Below are positions 8,523 through 18,008 of a stretch of DNA of 64,000 bases, in pieces. The stretch comes from JANTGF01 sp963750735 (GTDB taxonomy: Bacteria; Bacteroidota; Bacteroidia; Bacteroidales; VadinHA17). How positions within the stretch are numbered: position 1 is the first letter of the stretch; every line of letters starts with the position of its first letter. Location: the NCBI GenBank assembly GCA_963750735.1, contig CAVVRY010000014.1, forward strand, positions 150,057-214,056. The letters run 5' to 3'. The notes beneath the pieces were generated by a model, which was not told the DNA's origin, ran no database searches, and was given only the letters and a program-made list of their open reading frames with translations. Position numbers and translations under genes: made by a program.

Positions 8523-10394
8523 TTACTTTCCTTTTTTTACCCCTGGGTAGTTTGGTTTAATCATATTTTCTGGTGCCAATAAACGTTCAAGCTCCTTTTT
8601 GGTGAGTAACTTCTTTTCCAAAACCAGATCATAAATCCCACGATTCGTTTCCAATGCTTCACTAGCCAATTTTGAGCTGGTTTCATATCCAAGCAAAGGA
8701 TTCAATGCAGTTATCAAACCTATGCTGTTTTCCACAAGCATCCGACATCTTTCCTCATTTGCGGTGATTCCAACTATACAACGATCCCGTAAAGTCGACA
8801 TGCCATTTATTAACATTTCAATAGATTCAAACAGACTTTGAACTATCACAGGCTCCATCACATTTAATTCAAGCTGTCCTGCCTCAGCAGCCATACTAAC
8901 AGTTAAATCATTACCAATAACCTTAAATGCAATCTGATTTACAACTTCTGGAATAACCGGATTAACCTTTCCTGGCATAATTGATGATCCAGGTTGGACC
9001 GGAGGCAAATTTATTTCATTAATTCCAGTTCGGGGTCCAGAAGATAATAAGCGTAAATCATTTGAAATTTTTGACAATTTTATTGCTAACCTTTTGATAG
9101 CTGAAGAATACATAACAAAAGAGCCTGTATCTTGTGTAGCTTCTACCAAATTTTTTGCATTTTCAACCGGAAGTTTAGAAATCTTACGTAAATGCTTTAT
9201 AACTTTCTCCGAATATCTAGGATCTGCATTTATACCTGTACCAATGGCAGTTCCCCCCATGTTTACCTCTAATAAGAGTTTCGCATTCTCATCAAGTCGT
9301 TGTACCTCTTCGTCCAATGTGGCTGCGTAGGCCTCAAATGACTGTCCCAAGGTCATGGGAACGGCATCTTGTAATTGAGTCCGTCCCATTTTAATAACAT
9401 GAAAGAATTCAGTTGCCTTTTTGCTGAAGGCTCCTATTAATTTTTCAACTTCTGTTATTAAATAATCATTGCTGTTTATTAAGGCAATTTTTATCGCAGT
9501 AGGATAGGCATCATTCGTCGATTGTGATAGATTTACATGATTGTTAGGATGACAATATTCGTATTGTCCCTTATCATAGCCTAAAATTTCAAGAGCCCGG
9601 TTTGCAATAACCTCATTGGTATTCATGTTGGTAGAGGTACCAGCCCCACCTTGGATCATATCAACAACAAAATGAAATTGATATCTACCTGAAATAATCT
9701 CATCACATGCCTGAGATATAGCATAATAAATATCTTTGTTAAGAATACCCAATTCGAAGTTTGCTTTTGCTGCAGCTTTTTTTACCATAACAAGGGCCTG
9801 AATCAGGCGTGGGTAAAAATTCAGGGTTACCCCTGAAATATCGAAATTTTCTATGGCCCTTAGCGTCTGAATGCCATAATAATACTCATACGGCACTTCT
9901 CTTTCTCCAAGTAAATCATGCTCTGTCCTTGTCCGTGCGGATTCATATTGAGCTGCAGTATTTAATAAACGGAAGTTGGCATGCTTCATCCTTCGAGAAA
10001 TAACTCGAATTATATTTGAGAATATTTTAACTGAGAGAGGTCCGTTTTCAATAAAATATGATTTCTTCAAAATGAAAACAGTGGTGGGATTCACCGCCCT
10101 TGCAGAGGTTGAATGAAGAGAGGTTTTATTCCAGGCCCCTTCACCAAGAAAGTCACCTGGAGTAAATATTGCCAATCTTTTTTCCTGCCCGATGCTGGTT
10201 AGTTTAAATAATTCAACCTGTCCCTGAGAAATAATAAAAATATCTTTTCTGGGTTGATTTTCCTCAAACAGCATTTCTCCTGACTTGTATGCAATTTCAT
10301 CCATGGAAGCCGTAAGAGAATTCAACTCACTATCGTCCATTCCTCTAAAAAGATCAATTCCTTTAATAAATGTAAATACTTCTTTGCTTTTCAT
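8523..10394 (-). CDS. aspA: Aspartate ammonia-lyase with N-terminal cyclic-nucleotide-binding domain
   Basis: 623 residues against about 470 for ordinary aspartase. Residues about 12-130 form a Crp-type cNMP-binding domain (LFRGMDDSEL, GEMLFEENQPRKDIFIISQGQVELF, PGDFLGEGAW, STSARAVNPTTVFIL); the Arg of the phosphate-binding cassette (SARAV) is present. There is no helix-turn-helix. Aspartase starts at about 155 (RTEHDLLGEREVPYEYYYGIQTLRAIENF) and contains QGGAGTSTNMN and the signature GSSIMPGKVNP at 469-479, with Ser470 as the likely catalytic base. The enzyme converts aspartate reversibly to fumarate and ammonia in the cytosol. The fusion suggests allosteric control by a cyclic nucleotide, which is inference. 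Monocistronic, convergent with xseB (15-base gap). Confidence 0.92.
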   Translation of the reverse strand: MKSKEVFTFIKGIDLFRGMDDSELNSLTASMDEIAYKSGEMLFEENQPRKDIFIISQGQVELFKLTSIGQEKRLAIFTPGDFLGEGAWNKTSLHSTSARAVNPTTVFILKKSYFIENGPLSVKIFSNIIRVISRRMKHANFRLLNTAAQYESARTRTEHDLLGEREVPYEYYYGIQTLRAIENFDISGVTLNFYPRLIQALVMVKKAAAKANFELGILNKDIYYAISQACDEIISGRYQFHFVVDMIQGGAGTSTNMNTNEVIANRALEILGYDKGQYEYCHPNNHVNLSQSTNDAYPTAIKIALINSNDYLITEVEKLIGAFSKKATEFFHVIKMGRTQLQDAVPMTLGQSFEAYAATLDEEVQRLDENAKLLLEVNMGGTAIGTGINADPRYSEKVIKHLRKISKLPVENAKNLVEATQDTGSFVMYSSAIKRLAIKLSKISNDLRLLSSGPRTGINEINLPPVQPGSSIMPGKVNPVIPEVVNQIAFKVIGNDLTVSMAAEAGQLELNVMEPVIVQSLFESIEMLINGMSTLRDRCIVGITANEERCRMLVENSIGLITALNPLLGYETSSKLASEALETNRGIYDLVLEKKLLTKKELERLLAPENMIKPNYPGVKKGK

Positions 10395-10495
10395 TTTTTA
10401 TTTTTTTGAAAATGTCGACTCCAATTTTCCAATCACAGATTGTTGGTTTATAGTTTATTGATTTTAAAATATAAAAAGGAATTTTTATTTAGAGC

Positions 10496-13400
10496 TTAGA
10501 TATACTTCTCCATAAGGTTTAGCAAATCTAATGGCTTAATTGGTTTTGATATATAATCATCACAACCTGCTGACAATGCTCTATCTCTATCCTGACTCAT
10601 GGCATAAGCTGTCTGAGCAATTACAGGTGTATTGATGTTTATTTCCTTAATAATTTTAGTAACCTCATAGCCATCTAATTCCGGAATTTGAATATCCATT
10701 AAAACAAGATCAATATCGGAAGTCTTCTTAAATATTTCTATAGCTTTTGTCCCGGTATCTGCCCATACCAATTGAGCATTTGTTTTTGATAGAACTGCTT
10801 TAATAAATTCAAAGTTTGATTCATTGTCTTCTACAACAAGTACTATTTTATCCTCCCAGTTAAAAACATTTTTCCAGGTATCCTCATGCAAATCTGAACT
10901 ACCTGGAAAGGAATCTATAGGTTTATAAGGAATTGTAAAATAAAACTCTGATCCTTCATCTAGCTTTGACTCCACACCAATTTTACCTCCCATTAATTCT
11001 ACCAAGCTTTTGGAGACCGACAAACCCAAGCCTGTTCCTTCGTATTTTCGAATAGATGATCCATCAAGCTGTCGGAAACGATCAAAAATTGAATAAATAT
11101 CTTCCTTCTTTATTCCAATTCCAGTATCCTTTATTGAAAATTCCAATTCATCGTTTTCATTTAAAAAACATCCTACTGAAATCATTCCTTCCTGAGTAAA
11201 TTTAAATGCATTCCCGAGGATGTTAGTTAAAATCTGCCGGAGTCTGTATTCATCCGTTTCTGTAATAAGGTCATCAGGTATATTTAGGTTTAACTCAAGA
11301 CTAATAGATTTCTTAGATTTCCTAATCTCCTCTTCAAAAAACCTGCTAAGTTCCTTCATAATGGCTGCAGGATTGCAGGCTTCCTCAACAATCTTAATTT
11401 GACCTGCTTCAATTCTGGCCAGATCAATAATATCATCTATAAGATTTGATAAAGATTTGCAGCTTGAATTAATAATACTAAAATACTCATCCCTATCAGG
11501 CCCTGAAACATCACCTGTCCTCAATAATTCAGAGAAACCAACAATGGCATTCATAGGAGTCCTGATCTCGTGTGACATATTAGCCAGGAAGGCAGTTTTC
11601 AACCCATCCGATTCTTCAGCTTTTCTTTTTGCTTCCAATAAAATCGATTCATTTTTCTTTTTTCCTGTAATATCTTCTTTAATGGCAATAAAATGAGTTA
11701 CCTCCCCCTGATCATTCTTTACTGCTGAAATGGTAGCTGATTCCCAAAATAATTCACCATCTTTTTTCCTGTTTTGGATTTCTCCAATCCATTCTCCGCC
11801 AGAAATTAAAGTCGCCCATAGCTCCGCATAGAACTCAGCAGACATTTTTCCTGATTTAAGAATTGCTGGTGTTTTCCCAATAGCCTCATCCTCTGAATAA
11901 CCTGTAACTTCAGAGAACTTGGGATTTACATATTCAATAATCCCTTCAGTATTTGTTATTACAACACTGGCAGGTGAATGTCTAATTGCCTGAGAGAGAA
12001 CCTTAATTCTTTTCTCTTGTTTAACTCTTTCACTCAAATCAATAATGGTAATTAACACAGTATCCCATGAATCCTCTTTACCCGGCAATATCACAGATCT
12101 CAATAAAGCTTCCCGTTTTACACCATTTTTTGATTCAAATACTACCTCCTCTTCAAATTTTCGTTCCTGATCCTTAAAGGCCAATAAAAGCTTCAGCTTT
12201 GTATTCATTAAAGCAGAATTCTGAATATAAATCTGCATTTCTTCAAGCTCCTGAATATCTGAAGCTCCAAAAAAATGTAATGCTGCCTGGTTGCAGTCAA
12301 CAATTCTCATATTCTTGCAACAACCTTCTAATTCAAGTGGATTTTCACAAAAATACTCCTCAAAATCCATAATCCCCTGATCTTCAATTTTCTGAATACG
12401 AAATTTTACCTCTGACAAATCTTCCTGTAAAAGAGGTAAGGGCAAATACTCAAGGGTAGCCCTGGTTTGAATATCCCGTTCGATCAGTTCATTCTCATAT
12501 TTTTTTCTACTCCTAATGTCCTTTAGAAAGCACCAATACCCCAATGGTTTCTCTGAATCTTCATTCAGGTAACAATGGACCTCAACCGGGATAAATTCAT
12601 TTCGTGAATTCTTAATATCCATTTCATAAGGCTGGGTTGTAGAAGAATTTAGCTTAGCATCCTCAAGCAACTCAAGCTTCAAACTTTCCCATTCGACCGG
12701 AATTAGAGAATTGACATTCATATTTGATAAATCCTCCTGAGAATATCCAGTAAGTTCAATAAAAGAATTATTAAACTCAACAATATCACCTTCAACATCA
12801 ACTCCCACTAAAGCCTCCAACATTCTTTCATGAAGGTCTCGATACCTTTTTTCAGACCGAATAATGTTTTCCGTTGATTTCTTTTGCTCAGTAATATCGA
12901 TACAGGTTACCAATACGCCCTCAATTTCTTCATCATCCTGAATCAATCTGACATTAACCCTTACATATCTCCGCTCACCATCTTTGCTTTTAAATTTAAT
13001 TTCAAAAGGTTCAGGCTCTGTTCGCTCTCCTGAAACAATCTCTCTAAAAACCTGAACGCCCTTTTCTTTTGCATCCTCATCTAAAGCAGAAATGTCTACT
13101 ATACGTTTACCAAGAAATGTGTCTTTTGGATAACCAGTAATTTCTGCTAGGGCAGGATTGAGGTCAACTATTATTCCTTCCTGATTCAATACTATAATTC
13201 CATTGGGAGATGAAAGGACAACTCCTCTATACTTTGCTTCAGATTCTTTCAGTGTCTTTTCAAAAATCACTCTATCTGTAATTTCAGTAACTAAATTTAG
13301 AGAGGCAGGTTTTCCTTCCCAATCAATTTTATGTCCTGATGTCTCAATCCAAACCTCCTTATTTTCATTTGAAATTGCCCTGAACCTATATTTTTCAACT

Positions 13401-14026
13401 TTCTTGCCTTTAATCCTATTCTTATAGCTTTGAATGATTAAGTCTCTATCATCAGGATGAACAAATTCCAGGAAAGGCGTGGATTTAAGCTGAGAGTCAC
13501 TATATCCAAGAAAATTGCTTATTTGGAAATCCATATATCTTAAATAGCCCTCCTGGACAACCAGGACCCCTTCAGTAGCATTCTTAGTAATAAGATCAGG
13601 AAATAATTCACGAATATTAGAATAATTACCATACTTTGGAATATTTCGTCCAGATTGAGTAAAATTCCAAAAGTTTCTTAGAACAATTCTAAAACTTCCT
13701 GGGTCACGGAGTGAGAGTAAATCCCAAACTCCATCGATCCTAGTCACTTTGCCGGGTAAAGAATTAATGTTTTGAGAGTAAAGGATAGTTGGTAGGTAAT
13801 ACCCATCCCTGTTAAAAGAATCAATTATACCTTTCCAGGCTCTTTGATTCTCATAATTAATCAGCAATAGATTCGGCCTTCTGGAAAGCAATTCATTTAT
13901 TATTGTCTTGTTTTCATCACTATAAAAAAAATCGGTAGCAAAACCATCAATATCTGCACATTGCTTCACAATTGAACGGATCTTTTCTTCCTGCTCTATT
14001 ACAAGAATTAGCAATGTGTTTTTCAT
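10496..14026 (-). CDS. Multi-PAS hybrid sensor histidine kinase/response regulator with degenerate N-terminal receiver
   Basis: 1176 residues, no transmembrane segment seen, so cytosolic. Order: residues 1-120 resemble a receiver fold but have Asn (NLLLINY) where the phospho-accepting Asp should be; then about five PAS/PAC units (e.g. VVLSSPNGIIVLNQEGIIVDLNP, LEALVGVDVEGDIVEFN, RHSPASVVITNTEGIIEYVNP); HisKA with His819 in MSHEIRTPMNAI; HATPase_c (ILGNAFKFT, DTGIGI, GTGLGLS); and a C-terminal receiver with Asp1111 (LVLMDIQIPELDGY) and the conserved Lys in YISKPIKP. It has no DNA-binding domain, so output must go through another protein. The nearest gene is the CNB-aspartase (101-base gap), which may share the transcript. 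Confidence 0.9.
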   Translation of the reverse strand: MKNTLLILVIEQEEKIRSIVKQCADIDGFATDFFYSDENKTIINELLSRRPNLLLINYENQRAWKGIIDSFNRDGYYLPTILYSQNINSLPGKVTRIDGVWDLLSLRDPGSFRIVLRNFWNFTQSGRNIPKYGNYSNIRELFPDLITKNATEGVLVVQEGYLRYMDFQISNFLGYSDSQLKSTPFLEFVHPDDRDLIIQSYKNRIKGKKVEKYRFRAISNENKEVWIETSGHKIDWEGKPASLNLVTEITDRVIFEKTLKESEAKYRGVVLSSPNGIIVLNQEGIIVDLNPALAEITGYPKDTFLGKRIVDISALDEDAKEKGVQVFREIVSGERTEPEPFEIKFKSKDGERRYVRVNVRLIQDDEEIEGVLVTCIDITEQKKSTENIIRSEKRYRDLHERMLEALVGVDVEGDIVEFNNSFIELTGYSQEDLSNMNVNSLIPVEWESLKLELLEDAKLNSSTTQPYEMDIKNSRNEFIPVEVHCYLNEDSEKPLGYWCFLKDIRSRKKYENELIERDIQTRATLEYLPLPLLQEDLSEVKFRIQKIEDQGIMDFEEYFCENPLELEGCCKNMRIVDCNQAALHFFGASDIQELEEMQIYIQNSALMNTKLKLLLAFKDQERKFEEEVVFESKNGVKREALLRSVILPGKEDSWDTVLITIIDLSERVKQEKRIKVLSQAIRHSPASVVITNTEGIIEYVNPKFSEVTGYSEDEAIGKTPAILKSGKMSAEFYAELWATLISGGEWIGEIQNRKKDGELFWESATISAVKNDQGEVTHFIAIKEDITGKKKNESILLEAKRKAEESDGLKTAFLANMSHEIRTPMNAIVGFSELLRTGDVSGPDRDEYFSIINSSCKSLSNLIDDIIDLARIEAGQIKIVEEACNPAAIMKELSRFFEEEIRKSKKSISLELNLNIPDDLITETDEYRLRQILTNILGNAFKFTQEGMISVGCFLNENDELEFSIKDTGIGIKKEDIYSIFDRFRQLDGSSIRKYEGTGLGLSVSKSLVELMGGKIGVESKLDEGSEFYFTIPYKPIDSFPGSSDLHEDTWKNVFNWEDKIVLVVEDNESNFEFIKAVLSKTNAQLVWADTGTKAIEIFKKTSDIDLVLMDIQIPELDGYEVTKIIKEININTPVIAQTAYAMSQDRDRALSAGCDDYISKPIKPLDLLNLMEKYI

Positions 14027-14427
14027 AGCTCGATTAGGATAAACAATGATAAGTTTTTAGGTGAATTCTTAATTTATATCATTTGAATAAACAACAAACC
14101 TACTATTTTTAAACTAAATAAAAAAGATAGAAATTAGATAAAAAAGCCTAATTAAATAGCTTATCTAACTAGTGCTAAAAACAAGAGACCAGAGAAAATT
14201 CTCTGGTCTCAAGCTTCATACCCTAAAAATTAAACCTAAAACTTTACGAAAAACCTACCAATTAAATTGGTATTAGTTACAATATAACTACATCTAGTTT
14301 AACGCAACAAAAAGATTTTTGTTGTATAAAGATATGAAATTAATGTAAGTCTTCCAAAGAATTTGATATTAATTTTGTATGAAATTATAAGGACTATATT
14401 ATTCGTCTAATTAATAAGAATTTACGT
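14027..14427. other. Intergenic gap, AT-rich
   Basis: 401 bases between the hybrid kinase start and the TonB receptor 3' end. It holds one clear hairpin (annotated separately at 14185-14210). The remainder is AT-rich, with no ORF or tRNA-like structure that I can support; it must include the promoter of the kinase gene. Confidence 0.5.
14185..14210 (-). terminator. Probable terminator of the TonB receptor transcript
   Basis: A perfect inverted repeat with 11-base arms (GAGACCAGAGA/TCTCTGGTCTC) and a four-base loop. Read on the minus strand it is followed by TTGTTTTTAG, a usable T tract. It lies about 220 bases beyond the receptor stop codon. The distance is long for a terminator but no other candidate is visible. 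Confidence 0.55.
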
Positions 14428-16831
14428 CTAGAACTTAAATTGTACTCCTAACATAAAATTTGTACCAGCCTGCGGGAAATAGCCATTATAAAATTGTTGG
14501 GTATCATTGTAATAATATTTGTATATCCAGGCATTCGATTCGTACATTGCATTGAAAATATTATTAATTAACAACTTAAAGGAAATGTTCTTTATTATTT
14601 TAGTTTTTATTCCGTAGTTAAAGCTGAGATCATTAATAAAGTAAGCATTTAATATCCTATCCTTATTTGATGTATTATCTATATATTGCTTTCCCACATA
14701 TTTTGAAATGAAGCTTATGCCCAGATTTTTTATTGGTTCATATGTAATTGAGCTTCCTGCGATTATATTTGGTGAAAAAGACAAGTTAGTTGTTCCAAGA
14801 TTTTCAATACGTTGGCCCCATGTATCCCAATCGTCAATATAATCGGTATAACCCAGGATTTTATTCCGGCTAAAAGTTGCATTTATTTCCCAAACTAATT
14901 TTGAGACAATTTGAAAACCTGCAGCTATTTCAATGCCTGTACGATAGCTACTTTTAACATTTGTCATTACTGGTGCACCTACATCGTTTATTTGACCAGT
15001 TAGGACAAGTTGATTATTATAATCCATATAATAAACATTCAGTTCAAGCTTAGTTGATCTGCTGCTATATTTATATCCTAGCTCGTAATCGTAAAGAGTT
15101 TCATAAGGTTGGAACCTGCCCTGTCAGATCAGCATCCACTAGATTATCCCTATTGGGTTCACGATTCCCTACAGAAAAAGAAAAAAATGTGCTGTGCTTT
15201 TCAGATATTTTATAGTTCAATCCAAGTTTCGGATTAAAGAAAAAGTAATTATGCTTTTGAGAAATGTTTCTTAAATCATCATCAAAACCATCAATTTCAT
15301 ACAATATTTTCCTAATCTGCAAATCAGCAAAAAGGTTGAGGGATGACAGTAACTGGTAATTTGCTTTTGCGTAAATGTTAAAATCGGTTTTTACTCCTTT
15401 ATTTCTATACCATTCATAATCATATTCTCCTTTTTCAGCAAACTGAGACCAAATAACCTTACCAAAATGATTTCCAAAGTATTTATTCCATGCTCCACCA
15501 AGGATAAAGTTCCATTTCAATTTTTTATAGGTCAAAGAATAGGTAATTCCGTAAAAATCGTTGTCCAACCATTTTTGTGTAATAAGATCTGAATTATAAA
15601 TGGTGTCCATTCCAACTATTACATTATCCATACCATAGTTAGAAAATTTTCTGTCCTCCTTATACTGTTCGTAATTCCCTTTACCTTTTGTGTAATGAAA
15701 TGCAAGGTTTAAATACAACTGTTTTATCAATTCTCTTGAATAAAAAACCTGCAGGTGGTTTTGCAAATAATTATCTGTTTCATTTTCGTAATATTTTACA
15801 TTTCCATCTTTATCGGTATACTCTCCTGCACTGTTGTAGGTTCTATTGGTATCAATGATATAACTTGGAACTCCATTCCATGCCTGGTATGTTTTTTCTT
15901 TGCCTGAAACATAAACAACCTTCACGATATCCTTTTTTCCATAAAAACCTCCTGAAAGACTGTATGATAAAAGATCTGAAGATGCTCTGTCAATGTATCC
16001 ATCTGAATTTATCTTTGAGAATCGAGCATCAAAAGTAAATCGGTCATTAATCAACCCAGAGCCAAGCAGTATATTATTTTTAAAAGTATTGAAAGACCCG
16101 AAAGATGAATTTATTTCGGCATAAGGTTTATTTTTCTTTTTAAAGGTTTGTAGATTTATCGATGCTCCGAAAGCACTAGCTCCATTTGTAGATGTCCCAA
16201 CACCTCTTTGTATCTGAATATTGTCAACTGAAGTTGCAAAGTCAGGCAAATCAACCCACCATGTCCCATGAGATTCCGGATCATTTAAAGGAATACCATT
16301 TACAGTAATATTTATCCTTGTCAGATCTGTCCCTCTAATCCTGTAAGTAGTATATCCCACTCCAGCTCCAGCATCTGAACTCACAACCATTGAGGGACTC
16401 AAATTTAGCAAGTATGGCATATCCTGACCCAGATTCCGCTTTTCAATATCTTCCTTTTTAATATTAGATTGAGTAACCGGATCATTTTGATCTGCCCGAG
16501 TAGCTCTGACAATTACTTCTTCTGCAAGAACTGATGCAGCTTTCATTTTAATATTCAGAACAATGGATTCAGTCAGAATCTCGATATCATTTGAGCTCAT
16601 TTCGAAACCAACGTAAGTAACCTCAAGGATATAGGACCCTTTTTGCATATTAGAAAACTTGAAACTTCCATTTAAATCTGTAGATGCTCCATAATATGAA
16701 TTTTTCAATACTACATTGGCACCAATAAGTATATTGCCATTTTCATCGGTTACAGTGCCAGAAACGCTTACCTGCCCATAAATAATTCTAAATAGAAACA
16801 ACAACCACAGAATTAAAGTAATTCTTCTCAT
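14428..16831 (-). pseudogene. TonB-dependent outer-membrane receptor, probably for thiamine, with one frameshift
   Basis: Two frames together make a receptor of about 800 residues. The 5' part (16831 down to 15101) encodes a signal peptide (ITLILWLLFLFRIIYGQ), a CarboxypepD_reg-like domain (VSGTVTDENGNILIGANV), the plug (YRIRGTDLTRINITVNGIPLNDPESH) and half of the barrel, then stops after VDADLTGQVPTL. The next frame continues the barrel at once: QPYETLYDYELGYKYSS, through to the terminal GVQFKF with the C-terminal Phe expected of barrels. The shift lies between 15101 and 15123. A TPP riboswitch sits directly upstream, so the substrate is most likely thiamine or a derivative (inference from regulation). 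A real null allele or a sequencing indel are both possible. Confidence 0.85.
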
Positions 16832-16852
16832 AATGTTAAAATAAAATTCGTG

Positions 16853-16938
16853 GGGGAAGTTTTCTTTTCCCTACACCGGCATTACCCGGACCAGGTTCAA
16901 AGGGTGTGATCTCAGCCTGATGTATTAAGGCACCCCCA
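16853..16938 (-). promoter_or_regulatory. TPP riboswitch (THI element)
   Basis: On the minus strand the conserved blocks appear in order: GGGGGTGCC, CAGGCTGAGATCACACCC, GAACCTGGTCCGGGTAAT, GCCGGTGTAGGGA. This is the thiamine pyrophosphate aptamer. A run CTTCCCCCAC follows (16851-16860) and its C run could pair with the aptamer's opening G run, a plausible switching element. It lies about 20 bases before the TonB receptor start, so it should repress receptor synthesis when TPP is abundant. Confidence 0.95.
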
Positions 16939-16946
16939 ATAACAAA

Positions 16947-16954
16947 CAAAGGTA
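16947..16954 (-). promoter_or_regulatory. Bacteroidota-type -7 box for the riboswitch transcript
   Basis: TACCTTTG on the minus strand fits TAnnTTTG exactly and ends about nine bases before the first aptamer block, the right place for a start site just ahead of the riboswitch. No clear -33 TTTG is seen. Confidence 0.5.
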
Positions 16955-17075
16955 AATAATTATTTGGTTTATGAAATTAAATGCCTGTTTTTGAGATTAT
17001 TCTTAAAAGCTCCTGCATGGGTTTTATAACTCAAATAAAATCTCATGAAACTCAAATAATAATATTAATCCAAAA

Positions 17076-17102
17076 CAAAAAAAGCCGGTATTAACCGGCT
17101 TT
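17076..17102 (-). terminator. Rho-independent terminator after the thioredoxin gene
   Basis: On the minus strand AAAGCCGGTTAATACCGGCTTTTTTTG: a seven-base GC-rich stem followed by a T run, 20 bases after the thioredoxin stop. Confidence 0.9.
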
Positions 17103-17121
17103 CATCACTAAATATTTAGCT

Positions 17122-17484
17122 TTAGTTTTTCTCAACTTTTAAAACATCCTTTATAGCTTTTTCAAGAGTATCTTTTGGTAAAGCTCCCATAGCCATTTGT
17201 GGTTGATCATCTTGAGGTACAAAAAGTAAACTTGGAATACTTTTTATCCCAAACATCCCTGCTAACTCTTGTTCTTGCTCAGTATTAACCTTATAAATGT
17301 TTATATCTCCATTATACTCATTATGAAGCTCTTCGAGAATGGGAGCGATAATTTTACAAGGTTGACACCAGTCAGCGTAAAAATCAATTAAACAAGGCTT
17401 GTCACCTTCAAATTTCCATTCCTTGTTTTCTTCAAAGTTAAATACCTTTTCCTTAAATGTGTCCTTAGTTAAATGTTCCAGCAT
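17122..17484 (-). CDS. Thioredoxin with WCQPC active site
   Basis: 120 residues. The thioredoxin fold is clear: DFYADWCQPCK (Cys40, Cys43), LEELHNEYNGDINIYKVNTEQEQELAGMFGIKSIPSLLF with the cis-Pro segment SIPS, and a C-terminal helix. The active site is WCQPC, not the canonical WCGPC; the residue between the cysteines sets redox potential, so its activity may differ. No signal peptide, so cytosolic. About 15 extra residues precede the fold. It is monocistronic with its own terminator. Likely a general disulfide reductant. Confidence 0.88.
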   Translation of the reverse strand: MLEHLTKDTFKEKVFNFEENKEWKFEGDKPCLIDFYADWCQPCKIIAPILEELHNEYNGDINIYKVNTEQEQELAGMFGIKSIPSLLFVPQDDQPQMAMGALPKDTLEKAIKDVLKVEKN

Positions 17485-18008
17485 TACAATAAATTATAAT
17501 TAATAAAATAGTTCTTTCTAATATCTGCTTATACGTCAGCAAAAGTAATCAAATAACATACCAATAATTTTTTAATACGTATCAAAATGATCTTGAATAG
17601 TAATCACGGGAAAAGTTTCAAATCACTTAAATTCTATATAAGCATCAAGCAAACAGCACTTTGCATATAACCTGACTGGGTTTACTAAAGCTTCTTTAGT
17701 CTTTAGTTCAAATAATTTATGGACCAAAAAGCTAACAAAAGAATTAGCTTTAGTAGTTCTGTCATATTTGCAGTATAATATGACATATTCGCCTAAAAGA
17801 CTTAAAATTAAAGAAAATATAGACCAGACAGTTAAATTATGACAAACATTGAACTAGGCAATAATTATTTATATACATTTTTAGCATCTTTGATCTATAA
17901 ATAACTATGATTAATTTTTCTATTAAAACAGTCAGTTGCTTTCATGAAGTTTTATGGGAAATACTTCCAGGAATAAAATTTGACATTTTTGAAGAAAAAT
18001 CTTAGAAA
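17485..18008. other. Intergenic gap with two adjacent palindromes
   Basis: 524 bases between divergent thioredoxin and UroD-like genes. No ORF is supported. The notable content is two dyads listed below (17728-17751 and 17761-17784). The rest is AT-rich and must contain both promoters. Confidence 0.5.
17728..17784. repeat. Two adjacent 8-8-8 palindromes
   Basis: AAAGCTAA, 8 bases, TTAGCTTT (17728-17751), then nine bases, then GTCATATT, 8 bases, AATATGAC (17761-17784). Both have perfect eight-base arms and an eight-base spacer and lie in non-coding DNA. They could be operator sites, RNA hairpins or chance in AT-rich DNA. Neither has a T tract. Confidence 0.5.

Noticed and set aside
9094..9330. 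Plus-strand ORF inside the aspartase gene
   Set aside because: It lies entirely antisense to a conserved enzyme and has no recognisable features.
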